From Phyllobacterium trifolii (lineage in GTDB: Bacteria > Pseudomonadota > Alphaproteobacteria > Rhizobiales > Rhizobiaceae), in assembly GCF_014192095.1 (NCBI RefSeq), contig NZ_JACHXN010000003.1, forward strand, positions 1 through 64,000: DNA of 64,000 nucleotides, read 5' to 3'. The position numbers and the translations under genes were made by a program. How positions within the stretch are numbered: position 1 is the stretch's first letter; the number at the start of each line of letters is the position of its first letter. The notes under the pieces were generated by a model. That model saw only the letters and a list, made by a program, of their open reading frames with translations, was not told the origin of the DNA and ran no database searches. Below, in pieces: positions 38,865 to 47,204 of this stretch.

Positions 38865-40183
38865 GTGAACGTTGGGCTCGATTTGTCCTGAGCACCTATC
38901 GATGGGTCGGTGCGGCGGCCTTTCCGATCGTTGGCGCCTACGTAGCTTTCCGCGCGAGCAAAGGCAAGGAAGAGCGCGGTCGTCATGGCGAGCGCTACGG
39001 CAATGCGAGCGTTGCCCGCCCTTCGGGTCCACTCATTTGGGTTCATGCGGCCAGTGTGGGCGAGACATCGGCTGTCACGCCGCTTGTGGAAGCAATCATC
39101 GATACGGGTATCCATGTGGTCCTGACGACGGGCACCGTCACATCTGCGAAGATGGTGCAGGAACGCCTCGGCGACCGCGTCATTCATCAATACGTTCCGC
39201 TTGACCTGAAACCGGCAGTCGATCGTTTTCTAACCCACTGGCAGCCCGATCTCGCAGTCATCTGCGAATCCGAAATCTGGCCGATGACGATCCTCGAACT
39301 CGGGACGCGCCGGGTCCCGCAAGTTCTCGTCAACGGTCGCTTGTCGGATCGCTCTTTCGCATCGTGGCACAGGCGCGCGTCAATCGCGGAAGCCTTGTTC
39401 GAAAACCTTGCGCATGTCGTCGCCCAATCCGAAGTCGATGGCGAACGGTTCCGCGCGCTTGGTGCAAGACCGGTGACAGTTTCGGGCAATCTGAAAGTCG
39501 ACACGGCCGTGCCGCCGGTAAACAACGCAGAACTCGCTTCGCTCCAGCGTATGATCGGAACGCGCAAGATTTGGGCGGCCATTTCAACCCACCAGGGCGA
39601 AGAGGCTGTTGTTGCTCAGGTCCACCATATGTTGAAGGCAAGACATCGTGATTTGCTGACGATCATTGTTCCGCGCCATCCGGATCGTGCAGCGCAGATT
39701 GCAGCCGAGATTGAGAAGTTGGGCATGAAGGTCGCGCTACGAAGTCGCGGCGATCAGATTGAGCCCGATACCGACATTTATCTTGGCGATACGATAGGCG
39801 ACATGGGACTTTATCTGCGGCTGACGGAAATCGCCTTTGTTGGTCGTTCGTTGACGGCCCAGGGCGGGCAAAACCCCCTTGAACCTGCCATGCTGAAGTC
39901 CGCTATTCTTTCCGGGCGAAATGTCCAGAATTTCCGCGACTCCTACCAGCGTCTGATCAAGAATGGCGGCGCCAAGCTTGTACGCGACAAGGACATGCTG
40001 GCTGGGGCGGTGAATTACCTTTTCAACAACCCTGCAGAACGCCAAATCATGATTGATGCCGGGTTGAAGACCGTTGAAGACATGCGCGGTTCGCTGACCC
40101 GCACCATGACGGCGCTTGAGCCTTTTATTCAGCCGCTGGTTCTTCAGGCACGTCTGAGCAATCGCGAAGGCGGCTGGAAATGA
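38861..40183 (+). CDS. waaA: 3-deoxy-D-manno-octulosonic acid transferase
   Basis: WaaA (KdtA) transfers Kdo from CMP-Kdo to lipid IVA at the inner face of the inner membrane. The 440-residue GT-30 enzyme has an N-terminal membrane segment, then WVHAASVGETSAVTPLV with catalytic Glu68. CESEIWPMTILEL and GGQNPLEPAMLKS are further family motifs; the latter is the CMP-Kdo binding region. It is coupled to both neighbours by ATGA overlaps, upstream with the DUF374 gene and downstream with lpxK. Confidence 0.95.
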   Translation: MSERWARFVLSTYRWVGAAAFPIVGAYVAFRASKGKEERGRHGERYGNASVARPSGPLIWVHAASVGETSAVTPLVEAIIDTGIHVVLTTGTVTSAKMVQERLGDRVIHQYVPLDLKPAVDRFLTHWQPDLAVICESEIWPMTILELGTRRVPQVLVNGRLSDRSFASWHRRASIAEALFENLAHVVAQSEVDGERFRALGARPVTVSGNLKVDTAVPPVNNAELASLQRMIGTRKIWAAISTHQGEEAVVAQVHHMLKARHRDLLTIIVPRHPDRAAQIAAEIEKLGMKVALRSRGDQIEPDTDIYLGDTIGDMGLYLRLTEIAFVGRSLTAQGGQNPLEPAMLKSAILSGRNVQNFRDSYQRLIKNGGAKLVRDKDMLAGAVNYLFNNPAERQIMIDAGLKTVEDMRGSLTRTMTALEPFIQPLVLQARLSNREGGWK

Positions 40184-41211
40184 CGAGTGAGGCGCCTCCG
40201 TTCTGGTGGGAGAAACCGGACTGGCGCGCTCGGGCTCTGAGCCCTCTTTCAAAAATATATGGAATGGTTGCCGGACGGCGTATTCGGCGGGCCAAACCGC
40301 CAGCCATACCTGTGCCTGTACTGTGCATAGGTAACTTTACCCTGGGCGGAGCAGGCAAAACGCCGACATCCATAGCGTTTGCGCAGGCGGCGACTGCAGC
40401 AGGTCTCAAGCCAGGCATTGCTTCGCGTGGCTATGGCGGCGCGTTCTCCGGTCTGCACCGCGTTGATCTGGACCACGACAGTGCCCGCCATGTCGGCGAC
40501 GAGCCGATGCTGCTCGCACGGCACGCACCGGTGGTCGTGTGCACAGATCGCCTGGCCGGTGCGAAGTCCCTGCAGGACGCGGGATGCGACTTCATCATCA
40601 TGGACGATGGCTTCCAGAGCGCCCGTCTTCACTTCGATTATGCTCTGCTCGTCGTCGACGCCGGACGTGGTATCGGCAATGGGCACGTCTTCCCGGGTGG
40701 CCCCTTGCGCGCGCCCTTGATCGACCAGTTGGTTCGTACCGACGCGTTGCTGAAGATCGGCACAGCGAACGGCGCTGACAAACTGGTCCGGAACGCTGCG
40801 CGTGCGGCGAAGCCCGTTTACGAGGCCGTCCTCAAACCCAAAGCATTGGAAGGGATAGCAGATAGACCGTTACTCGCTTTTGCGGGCATTGGCGATCCAT
40901 CCAAATTCTTCAGGACGCTTGAAGAGGCGGGTGCCAAGGTCGAGCAAACAAGATCGTTCCCCGACCATCATCCCTATAAGGACGAAGACGTTGCCGATCT
41001 TGTAAGGGACGCCGGCAAGGACGGTCTTACCTTGATTACAACGGCAAAAGACCAGGTCCGGTTGCTGGACGGTAGCCCGGCCGTGAAAGAGTTCGCGTCG
41101 CGGGTCCTGGTTCTGGAGGTTGAGCTCGTCTTCAGTCATCCTCAGACTGCGTTACGCATCATTCGGGAAACGCGAGATCGCGCCCGGGTGCGTTCTCTCA
41201 AACGCTCATAA
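40180..41211 (+). CDS. lpxK: Tetraacyldisaccharide 4'-kinase
   Basis: LpxK phosphorylates the 4' position of the lipid A disaccharide, giving lipid IVA, the acceptor for WaaA encoded just upstream. The P-loop GNFTLGGAGKTP (51-62) and the family motif DDGFQSARLHFD are present. The 343-residue length is normal, and the N-terminal amphipathic region suits membrane association. Its 3' end overlaps the convergent lipoprotein gene by six bases. Confidence 0.95.
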   Translation: MTSEAPPFWWEKPDWRARALSPLSKIYGMVAGRRIRRAKPPAIPVPVLCIGNFTLGGAGKTPTSIAFAQAATAAGLKPGIASRGYGGAFSGLHRVDLDHDSARHVGDEPMLLARHAPVVVCTDRLAGAKSLQDAGCDFIIMDDGFQSARLHFDYALLVVDAGRGIGNGHVFPGGPLRAPLIDQLVRTDALLKIGTANGADKLVRNAARAAKPVYEAVLKPKALEGIADRPLLAFAGIGDPSKFFRTLEEAGAKVEQTRSFPDHHPYKDEDVADLVRDAGKDGLTLITTAKDQVRLLDGSPAVKEFASRVLVLEVELVFSHPQTALRIIRETRDRARVRSLKRS

Positions 41212-41661
41212 CCGCCCGCGGAAATTCCGGATCCTCGGCGGTGCTTCGCGCATGGGTATATCGAGATTGCGTCCGGTCGTCTGGCTGAAATTGCGGTCAT
41301 TCGAGAAAAGAATGGTGCCTCCACGCCGAATTTCGACGGAAAGCGCAACGCGCGGCGCCGATCCGCTCGCTGGAATCTCGATCTCATATGCTACGGGGAA
41401 ATACCCGTTGCGGTTGAGTGTGAAACTCGTCCCGCCGATCTTGGGCATGTGGGAAGAATTCCCTCCCGTGGCATCATAGGCGGTTATGTATACGACCGAA
41501 CTTGCCGTAAGCCACGCATAGGAGGAACCTCGCAGATAACCGCGTATGGTTTTCGTTGGTCCGCTATAGGCCGGCTCGCGGCTCGCGCTATCTGTGGTGC
41601 AGCCACTTGCCAGCGTAGCGGCAGCAAGAAGCGAAAATAGTACCGCGCGCCTCGAGCGCAT
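41206..41661 (-). CDS. YbaY/YscW-like lipoprotein
   Basis: The 151-residue protein has a lipoprotein signal with lipobox LASGC (Cys21). A beta-strand-rich domain follows, including TIRGYLRGSSYAWLTASSVVYITAYDA and VALSVEIRRGG. This resembles YbaY/YscW-type lipoproteins, which include a pilotin of type III secretion and uncharacterised E. coli YbaY. The link is by pattern only. It follows the DUF2093 gene by one base and mutL beyond it, so it is the last gene of that transcript. Confidence 0.75.
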   Translation of the reverse strand: MRSRRAVLFSLLAAATLASGCTTDSASREPAYSGPTKTIRGYLRGSSYAWLTASSVVYITAYDATGGNSSHMPKIGGTSFTLNRNGYFPVAYEIEIPASGSAPRVALSVEIRRGGTILFSNDRNFSQTTGRNLDIPMREAPPRIRNFRGRL

Positions 41662-41662
41662 C

Positions 41663-41899
41663 TCAGGCCTTGCTGCGTTGACGCAGAGCGGGGTTCATCT
41701 CGATCTCGCGCTCCAATGAAATCCGTGCGTCGGCGTAGGCTTCCTGCCGCGCGACACTCCAGTACTTCAATTCGTCAAGCGGGATCTTTTCGGAGGTAAC
41801 GGAACACAAGACGTAGGAGCCCGGCGACAGGACCTGGAAATCACCGTCGAGATAGCGGATTTTGGCTTCGCGCGAGCCAGGGCCTTCAAATCTGTTCAT
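41663..41899 (-). CDS. DUF2093 small protein
   Basis: The 78-residue protein (REAKIRYLDGDFQVLSPGSYV, then LDELKYWSVARQEAYADA) matches the DUF2093 family, which I know mainly from alphaproteobacteria. No function is established. Its start lies 62 bases after the mutL stop and it is followed at once by a lipoprotein gene. Confidence 0.85.
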   Translation of the reverse strand: MNRFEGPGSREAKIRYLDGDFQVLSPGSYVLCSVTSEKIPLDELKYWSVARQEAYADARISLEREIEMNPALRQRSKA

Positions 41900-41961
41900 A
41901 AATGCGTTCCAGTTTTATCAATTCATTTCATTTAGGCGCCCGTGGTCATGCCGGTCAAGAC

Positions 41962-43818
41962 TCACCTGCGGCCAAACAAGCGCTCAATGTCTGTCAACTT
42001 CAGTTCAATATAGGTGGGACGGCCGTGATTACAGGTACCGGAGCCTGGAGTTTCCTCCATCTGGCGCAGCAGGGCATTCATTTCGTCGGGTTTCAAGCGA
42101 CGTCCGGCGCGAACAGAGCCATGGCACGCCATGGTTGCAGCGACGTGATCGAGAATGGCTTTGAGACCGTCCGACGTATCGTGTTCGGCAATTTCATCAG
42201 CGAGATCGCGGATCAGTTTCTGCGTATCGATTTCTCCCAGCATGGAGGGCGTTTCACGCACGGCGATCGCACCTGGCCCGAAAGATTCAATACCAAGGCC
42301 GAAGCGCGCCAGTGTCTCGGCATGGGCTACAAGGCGCCCGACATCTTCTTCCGGCAGATCGACGATTTCGGGGATGAGCAGCATCTGCGCGGACAGGGGC
42401 TTCGAATGAAGCGCATTTTTCAGTGCCTCATAGACCAGCCGCTCGTGGGCCGCATGCTGGTCGACAATGACCAGACTGTCTTCAGTCTGTGAGACGATAT
42501 AGTTGGAATGAATCTGCGCTCTTGCAGCCCCAAGCGGCGCTGATAGCAGCTCCTGTGGAGCCTCAGCCATCCCAGCCCGTGTGTCTGTGGCAAGCGCCGT
42601 TGCACCATCGTAAAGGAAGGCCTGAACCGTTTCCGCAAAACCCTCTCCACCATGCAGTGCGGCTGGCTCCGTTGCGAACGGACGATAAGGTGATTGCTGG
42701 ACATTGTAGTTCTGATTGACCGCGGCAGCCCCTTGCCAGCGCTGTGCTGCTGGTCGGATTGGTTCTACGCCGCCAAGTCGGAATGAATTCAGCATCGCCT
42801 CGGCACCGCTGGTCGCGGCACGGATGCCGGATTGGCCGAGTGCTTCGCGAATGGCCCCAACGATCAACCCCCGCACCAACCCGGGATCACGGAAGCGCAC
42901 GTCGGCTTTGGCCGGATGCACATTGACGTCAACAAGAGCCGGATCAAGATTGAGGAAAAGCACGACGACTGGATGCCGGTCGCGCGAAATCACATCGGCA
43001 TAGGCGCCGCGTATCGCGCCCCAGATTTGCTTGTCGCGGACGGGGCGTCCGTTCACATAGGCAAATTGCTGCAGGCTGTTGGCGCGATTGAATGCAGGAA
43101 TGCCAGCAAAGCCGGATAGACGCACACCATCGCGCATTGCATCGATAGCAATGGCGTTTTCGGGAAACTCCTTGCCGAGCACCTGCGAAATGCGCTCCAG
43201 CATACCCGTCGATCCCGTGCCGGTTGCGGCAAGATCCAAAGGTGTGCGGTCGCTTCCGGCAATTGAAAAGCGAATATGTGGAAAAGCGATTGCGACGCGC
43301 TTGACCACATCGCTTATGGCTGAAGCTTCGGCGCGGTCTGTCTTCATGAACTTCAGTCGTGCCGGTGTCGCGAAAAACAGATCACGGACTTCTGCAATCG
43401 TTCCGCCATTCATTGGCGTCGGGCGAGGCCCCTCCAGGCGTCCGCCGTGAACGTTGACTTCAAATCCGGAATCCGCCTCGGCTATCCGCGATTTCATTGA
43501 AAGCCGCGATACCGAGCCGATCGATGGCAATGCTTCACCGCGAAAGCCGAGTGCGCGTATGTCATGGACATCATCGGTTAGCTTTGAAGTACAGTGACGC
43601 GCAACGGCGAGAGTTAACTCGTCAGACGGAATCCCCGATCCATTGTCGCTGACGCGGATCAAATTCTTGCCGCCGCCTGCGGTAACGATATCGATGCGGG
43701 TTGCGCCGGCATCGATAGCATTCTCGACGAGCTCCTTCACCACACTCGCCGGGCGTTCGATGACTTCGCCTGCGGCGATCTGGTTTATGATTGTTTCGGT
43801 CAGCTGCTTGATAGCCAT
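41962..43818 (-). CDS. mutL: DNA mismatch repair protein MutL, endonuclease type
   Basis: MutL couples MutS mismatch recognition to strand removal. The N-terminal GHKL ATPase domain has [11 protein letters not shown] (29-39) and GFRGEAL (91-97). The C-terminal domain has [15 protein letters not shown], which matches the DQHA(X)2E(X)4E endonuclease motif. [10 protein letters not shown] and [11 protein letters not shown], the usual zinc-site partners, are also present. This predicts a nicking MutL, in line with the lack of MutH in alphaproteobacteria. It has 618 residues and is divergent from the glutaryl-CoA dehydrogenase gene. Confidence 0.96.
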   Translation of the reverse strand: MAIKQLTETIINQIAAGEVIERPASVVKELVENAIDAGATRIDIVTAGGGKNLIRVSDNGSGIPSDELTLAVARHCTSKLTDDVHDIRALGFRGEALPSIGSVSRLSMKSRIAEADSGFEVNVHGGRLEGPRPTPMNGGTIAEVRDLFFATPARLKFMKTDRAEASAISDVVKRVAIAFPHIRFSIAGSDRTPLDLAATGTGSTGMLERISQVLGKEFPENAIAIDAMRDGVRLSGFAGIPAFNRANSLQQFAYVNGRPVRDKQIWGAIRGAYADVISRDRHPVVVLFLNLDPALVDVNVHPAKADVRFRDPGLVRGLIVGAIREALGQSGIRAATSGAEAMLNSFRLGGVEPIRPAAQRWQGAAAVNQNYNVQQSPYRPFATEPAALHGGEGFAETVQAFLYDGATALATDTRAGMAEAPQELLSAPLGAARAQIHSNYIVSQTEDSLVIVDQHAAHERLVYEALKNALHSKPLSAQMLLIPEIVDLPEEDVGRLVAHAETLARFGLGIESFGPGAIAVRETPSMLGEIDTQKLIRDLADEIAEHDTSDGLKAILDHVAATMACHGSVRAGRRLKPDEMNALLRQMEETPGSGTCNHGRPTYIELKLTDIERLFGRR

Positions 43819-43953
43819 CGAAAACCTATACTGGATTCGTCCTTCGACGGAAATCCGGCGGGTTGACTGTCCTCAGGAAACATTTGGACATCCATCTGGC
43901 TTTGGACACAAATTTGATGATAGGTCTTTTCCACAATCAAGGAGGAAACTCAA

Positions 43954-45144
43954 ATGGCCAATTCGAAGCCGTCCTTTGTCTGGACTGATCCCTTTCTCTT
44001 GGAAGATCAATTGACCGAAGACGAGCGGATGATCCGCGACAGCGCCCGTGCCTTCGCGCAAAGCGAGTTGCTGCCGCGTATCGAAGAGGCCTATCTGGAG
44101 GAGAAGACCGATCCCGACCTTTTCAGGCTGATGGGCGATTCCGGCCTTCTCGGTGTCACCTTGCCTGAGGAATACGGCACCGCCGGAGCATCTTATGTGG
44201 CATACGGCCTTGTGGCCCGAGAAGTCGAGCGTGTCGACAGCGGTTATCGCTCCATGATGAGCGTCCAGTCGTCGCTGGTCATGTATCCGATCTATGCCTA
44301 CGGCTCCGAGGAGCAGCGCAAGAAATACCTGCCAAAGCTTGCTTCGGGTGAGTGGATTGGCTGCTTCGGACTGACCGAGCCCGACGCTGGGTCGGATCCC
44401 GCCGGAATGAAAACCCGCGCGACAAAAGTCGCGGACGGATACCAGTTGTCCGGCTCGAAGATGTGGATTTCCAATTCACCCATAGCCGACGTTTTTGTCG
44501 TCTGGGCTAAATCTGACGCGCATGATGGACAGATAAGGGGCTTCGTCCTGGAAAAGGGCATGAAGGGTCTTTCAGCGCCGAAAATCGGCGGAAAGCTGTC
44601 GCTGCGTGCATCGATAACGGGCGAAATCGTCATGGACGGCGTCGTCGTTGGTGAAGAGCATTTGCTGCCGAATGTTTCCGGCCTGAAAGGGCCGTTCGGT
44701 TGCCTCAATCGCGCTCGCTACGGCATCTCGTGGGGGGTTATGGGCGCCGCAGAGGATTGCTGGCAGCGCACAGTGCAGTACGGGCTTGATCGCAAGCAGT
44801 TCGGACGGCCTCTCGCCGCTACACAGCTCTTTCAGAAGAAATTCGCTGACATGCAAACCGAAATCGCTCTCGGGCTACAGGCCTCGTTGCGCGTTGGCCG
44901 CCTGATGGACGAAGACAAAGTCGCGCCGGAGATGATCAGTCTTATCAAGCGGAACAATTGCGGCAAGGCGCTGGATATTGCCCGCGTCGCCCGTGACATG
45001 CATGGCGGCAATGGTATCCAGATCGGCTATCACGTCATGCGGCACGCGCAGAACCTTGAGACCGTCAATACCTATGAGGGCACGCACGACGTGCACGCCC
45101 TCATTCTAGGCCGCGCGCAGACAGGCATCCAGGCGTTCTTTTAA
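43954..45144 (+). CDS. gcdH: Glutaryl-CoA dehydrogenase
   Basis: The 396-residue acyl-CoA dehydrogenase-family flavoenzyme oxidises and decarboxylates glutaryl-CoA to crotonyl-CoA in lysine/tryptophan breakdown. The family features [15 protein letters not shown] and [16 protein letters not shown] (FAD contacts) are present. The C-terminal [20 protein letters not shown] places the catalytic Glu at 375. The N-terminal [17 protein letters not shown] is typical of GcdH and not of other acyl-CoA dehydrogenases. AAGGAGG lies just before the start. It stands alone, divergent from mutL. Confidence 0.92.
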   Translation: MANSKPSFVWTDPFLLEDQLTEDERMIRDSARAFAQSELLPRIEEAYLEEKTDPDLFRLMGDSGLLGVTLPEEYGTAGASYVAYGLVAREVERVDSGYRSMMSVQSSLVMYPIYAYGSEEQRKKYLPKLASGEWIGCFGLTEPDAGSDPAGMKTRATKVADGYQLSGSKMWISNSPIADVFVVWAKSDAHDGQIRGFVLEKGMKGLSAPKIGGKLSLRASITGEIVMDGVVVGEEHLLPNVSGLKGPFGCLNRARYGISWGVMGAAEDCWQRTVQYGLDRKQFGRPLAATQLFQKKFADMQTEIALGLQASLRVGRLMDEDKVAPEMISLIKRNNCGKALDIARVARDMHGGNGIQIGYHVMRHAQNLETVNTYEGTHDVHALILGRAQTGIQAFF

Positions 45145-45146
45145 GG

Positions 45147-45485
45147 TTAGCTCTTCTGTTGTTGGACGATGCCATAAATATTGGTTGAGCGTGCGCCGGA
45201 GCGGCAATAGGCGAGGACAGGTCCTTCCGCTTCCTCCAGCGCTTTGGCCATGGCATCGACGTCGTCCTGGGTCAGTTGACCGGAGATAACCGGAACGTAA
45301 TAAATCGGAATGCCTGCTTTTTCGGCAACCTGAGAAATTTCAGCGAAATCTGGCTGGTCCGGCGATTCGCCGTCCGGACGGTTGCAAATCAGCGCCTGAT
45401 AGCCTGCGGCAACAATATCGCGCACGTCATCCGGTGAAATCTGGCCGGTCACAGCAAAATCTTCGTCAATTTGACGGATGTCCAT
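45147..45485 (-). CDS. TIGR01244-type sulfur transferase / phosphatase-like protein
   Basis: The 112-residue protein has the family pattern ALICNRPDGESPDQPDF and the active-site loop AYCRSGARSTNIY, where Cys begins a CxxGxR-like loop shared by rhodanese and dual-specificity phosphatase folds. In other bacteria such domains are found alone or fused to Blh, linked to sulfide handling. The substrate here is unknown. I start at 45485 (MDIRQIDEDFAV), dropping an upstream in-frame extension. It converges on gcdH with only a 2-base gap. Confidence 0.85.
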   Translation of the reverse strand: MDIRQIDEDFAVTGQISPDDVRDIVAAGYQALICNRPDGESPDQPDFAEISQVAEKAGIPIYYVPVISGQLTQDDVDAMAKALEEAEGPVLAYCRSGARSTNIYGIVQQQKS

Positions 45486-45796
45486 TTTTTGTCCTTGGAA
45501 GAGTTGGTGTCGAAGTACCATACATCAAACGGAGGCCAATGCCATATCAAAGCATCTTTACTCTCTGTCCATGCCTATTAAATCAGCATATACAGCTATG
45601 TGACTAAAGTATGAGCTAAAGGGGGTTGCGAAAGCGTCCGAACCAAACATCTTGCAAAAAATGCATTGACTATGAAAACCCATAATATGCTGATAATTTT
45701 GAATAATTCAGATGTCTTTAACCAACGAACACGACTTGGCACGCTCGTTGCTTAGAACTCCTTTGGTACCAACAACCAAAAGAGGGGTTCACCTGA
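45486..45796. other. Regulatory gap upstream of urtA
   Basis: This 311-base AT-rich stretch separates the sulfur-transferase gene from urtA. Apart from the sigma-54 promoter at its right end I see TGCA-AAAAA-TGCA (45652-45664 region), a short inverted repeat that could be a weak NtrC half-site pair. No coding sequence is supported. Confidence 0.5.
45736..45753 (+). promoter_or_regulatory. Sigma-54 (RpoN) promoter of urtABCDE
   Basis: TTGGCACG, four bases and TTGCTT match the -24/-12 consensus (TGGCACG-N4-TTGC). GG at 45738-45739 and GC at 45750-45751 have the required spacing. The start of transcription should be near 45763, about 35 bases before the urtA ATG. This implies NtrC-type activation under nitrogen limitation. 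Confidence 0.9.
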
Positions 45797-47095
45797 ATGT
45801 TCAATTTACCAGCCAAATTTATCGGGACTTTGGCGGCCGCCGCCATGGGTGCGTCCCTGGCCATGTCACCCGCGAGCGCCGCGGACGACACGATCAAAGT
45901 CGGCATTCTGCATTCGCTCTCCGGGACGATGGCGATTTCCGAAACGACCCTCAAGGATACGATGCTGTTTCTGATTGACGAGCAGAACAAGAAGGGCGGT
46001 GTTCTCGGCAAGAAACTTGAGGCTGTCGTGGTTGATCCGGCTTCCGACTGGCCGCTCTTCGCCGAAAAGGCACGCCAGCTGATCGAGCAGGATAAAGTCG
46101 CCGCCGTATTCGGCTGCTGGACGTCTTCCTCGCGCAAATCGGTTCTGCCGGTGTTCGAAGAGCTGAACTCGATGCTGTTCTATCCTGTCCAGTACGAGGG
46201 TGAAGAAAGCTCGCGCAATGTGTTCTACACAGGCGCCGCTCCGAACCAGCAGGCTATTCCGGCTGTCGATTACCTCGCCAAGGAAGAAGGCGTCGAGCGC
46301 TGGGTTCTCGCCGGCACCGACTATGTTTACCCGCAGACCACCAACAAGATCCTGAAAGCCTACCTCAACGCCAAAGGCGTCAAAGATGAGGACATCATGA
46401 TCAACTACACGCCATTCGGCCAGTCCGATTGGCAGACGATCGTCTCCGATATCAAGAAGTTCGGCTCGACAGGCAAGAAAACCGCCGTCGTTTCGACGAT
46501 CAACGGCGATGCGAACGTGCCTTTCTACAAGGAACTCGCCAACCAGGGCATCAAGGCTGAAGACATTCCAGTCGTTGCCTTCTCGGTCGGCGAAGAAGAA
46601 TTGGCTGGTCTCGATACCAAGCCGCTCGTCGGCCACCTCGCAGCCTGGAACTATTTCCAGTCGGTCGATGCGGACGCCAATGCTGAGTTCATCAAGGAGT
46701 GGCATGCCTATACGAAGAACGACAAGCGCGTGACCAACGACCCGATGGAAGCAACCTATATTGGCTTCAACATGTGGGTTAAGGCTGTTGAGGCCGCAGG
46801 CACCACGGATTCCAATGCGGTTATCGATTCAATCGTCGGCACCTCCGTTCCAAATCTTTCCGGTGGCTACGCGACCATGATGCCGAACCATCACATCACC
46901 AAGCCTGTGCTGATCGGTGAAGTGCAGGACGATGGCCAGTTCGACATCGTCTACCAGACCCCCGGCCTCGTCGTCGGTGATGAATGGTCCGATTATCTTC
47001 CGGGCTCCAAAGACCTGATCTCTGACTGGCGCAAGCCCATGTCGTGCGGCAATTTCAACATTGTCAGCGGCAAGTGCGGCGGCGTTACCAACTAG
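45797..47095 (+). CDS. urtA: Urea ABC transporter substrate-binding protein
   Basis: UrtA (432 residues) is the periplasmic binding protein of the Urt urea/short-amide importer. It has a signal peptide cleaved near ASAAD, then VGILHSLSGTMAISE, typical of this family rather than of branched-chain amino acid binders. FGCWTSSSRKSVLPVFE and YPVQYEGEESSRNVFYTG form the ligand pocket region. It is the first gene of urtABCDE behind a sigma-54 promoter and is followed by two strong hairpins, which suggests higher output than the permease genes. Confidence 0.95.
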   Translation: MFNLPAKFIGTLAAAAMGASLAMSPASAADDTIKVGILHSLSGTMAISETTLKDTMLFLIDEQNKKGGVLGKKLEAVVVDPASDWPLFAEKARQLIEQDKVAAVFGCWTSSSRKSVLPVFEELNSMLFYPVQYEGEESSRNVFYTGAAPNQQAIPAVDYLAKEEGVERWVLAGTDYVYPQTTNKILKAYLNAKGVKDEDIMINYTPFGQSDWQTIVSDIKKFGSTGKKTAVVSTINGDANVPFYKELANQGIKAEDIPVVAFSVGEEELAGLDTKPLVGHLAAWNYFQSVDADANAEFIKEWHAYTKNDKRVTNDPMEATYIGFNMWVKAVEAAGTTDSNAVIDSIVGTSVPNLSGGYATMMPNHHITKPVLIGEVQDDGQFDIVYQTPGLVVGDEWSDYLPGSKDLISDWRKPMSCGNFNIVSGKCGGVTN

Positions 47096-47110
47096 GGTTC
47101 GAACTCCCAG

Positions 47111-47171
47111 GCTTCGGGTCCGGGGCACATCCGAAGCTGACTCCATCCCCACCTTACGTGTGGGGATGGAG
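47111..47171 (+). terminator. Two tandem hairpins between urtA and urtB
   Basis: GCTTCGG (47111-47117) pairs with CCGAAGC (47131-47137). CTCCATCCCCAC (47141-47152) pairs perfectly with GTGGGGATGGAG (47160-47171) around a 7-base loop. A short TTT follows. In this operon they probably stabilise the urtA message or cause partial termination. Confidence 0.7.
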
Positions 47172-47204
47172 TTTCCGCCGAAAATTTCAACACAGGATTG
47201 ATTG

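Noticed and set aside
37833-39032. A 399-codon minus-strand frame over DUF4170, DUF374 and waaA
   Set aside because: It crosses three coupled genes and the product is low-complexity basic with no family.
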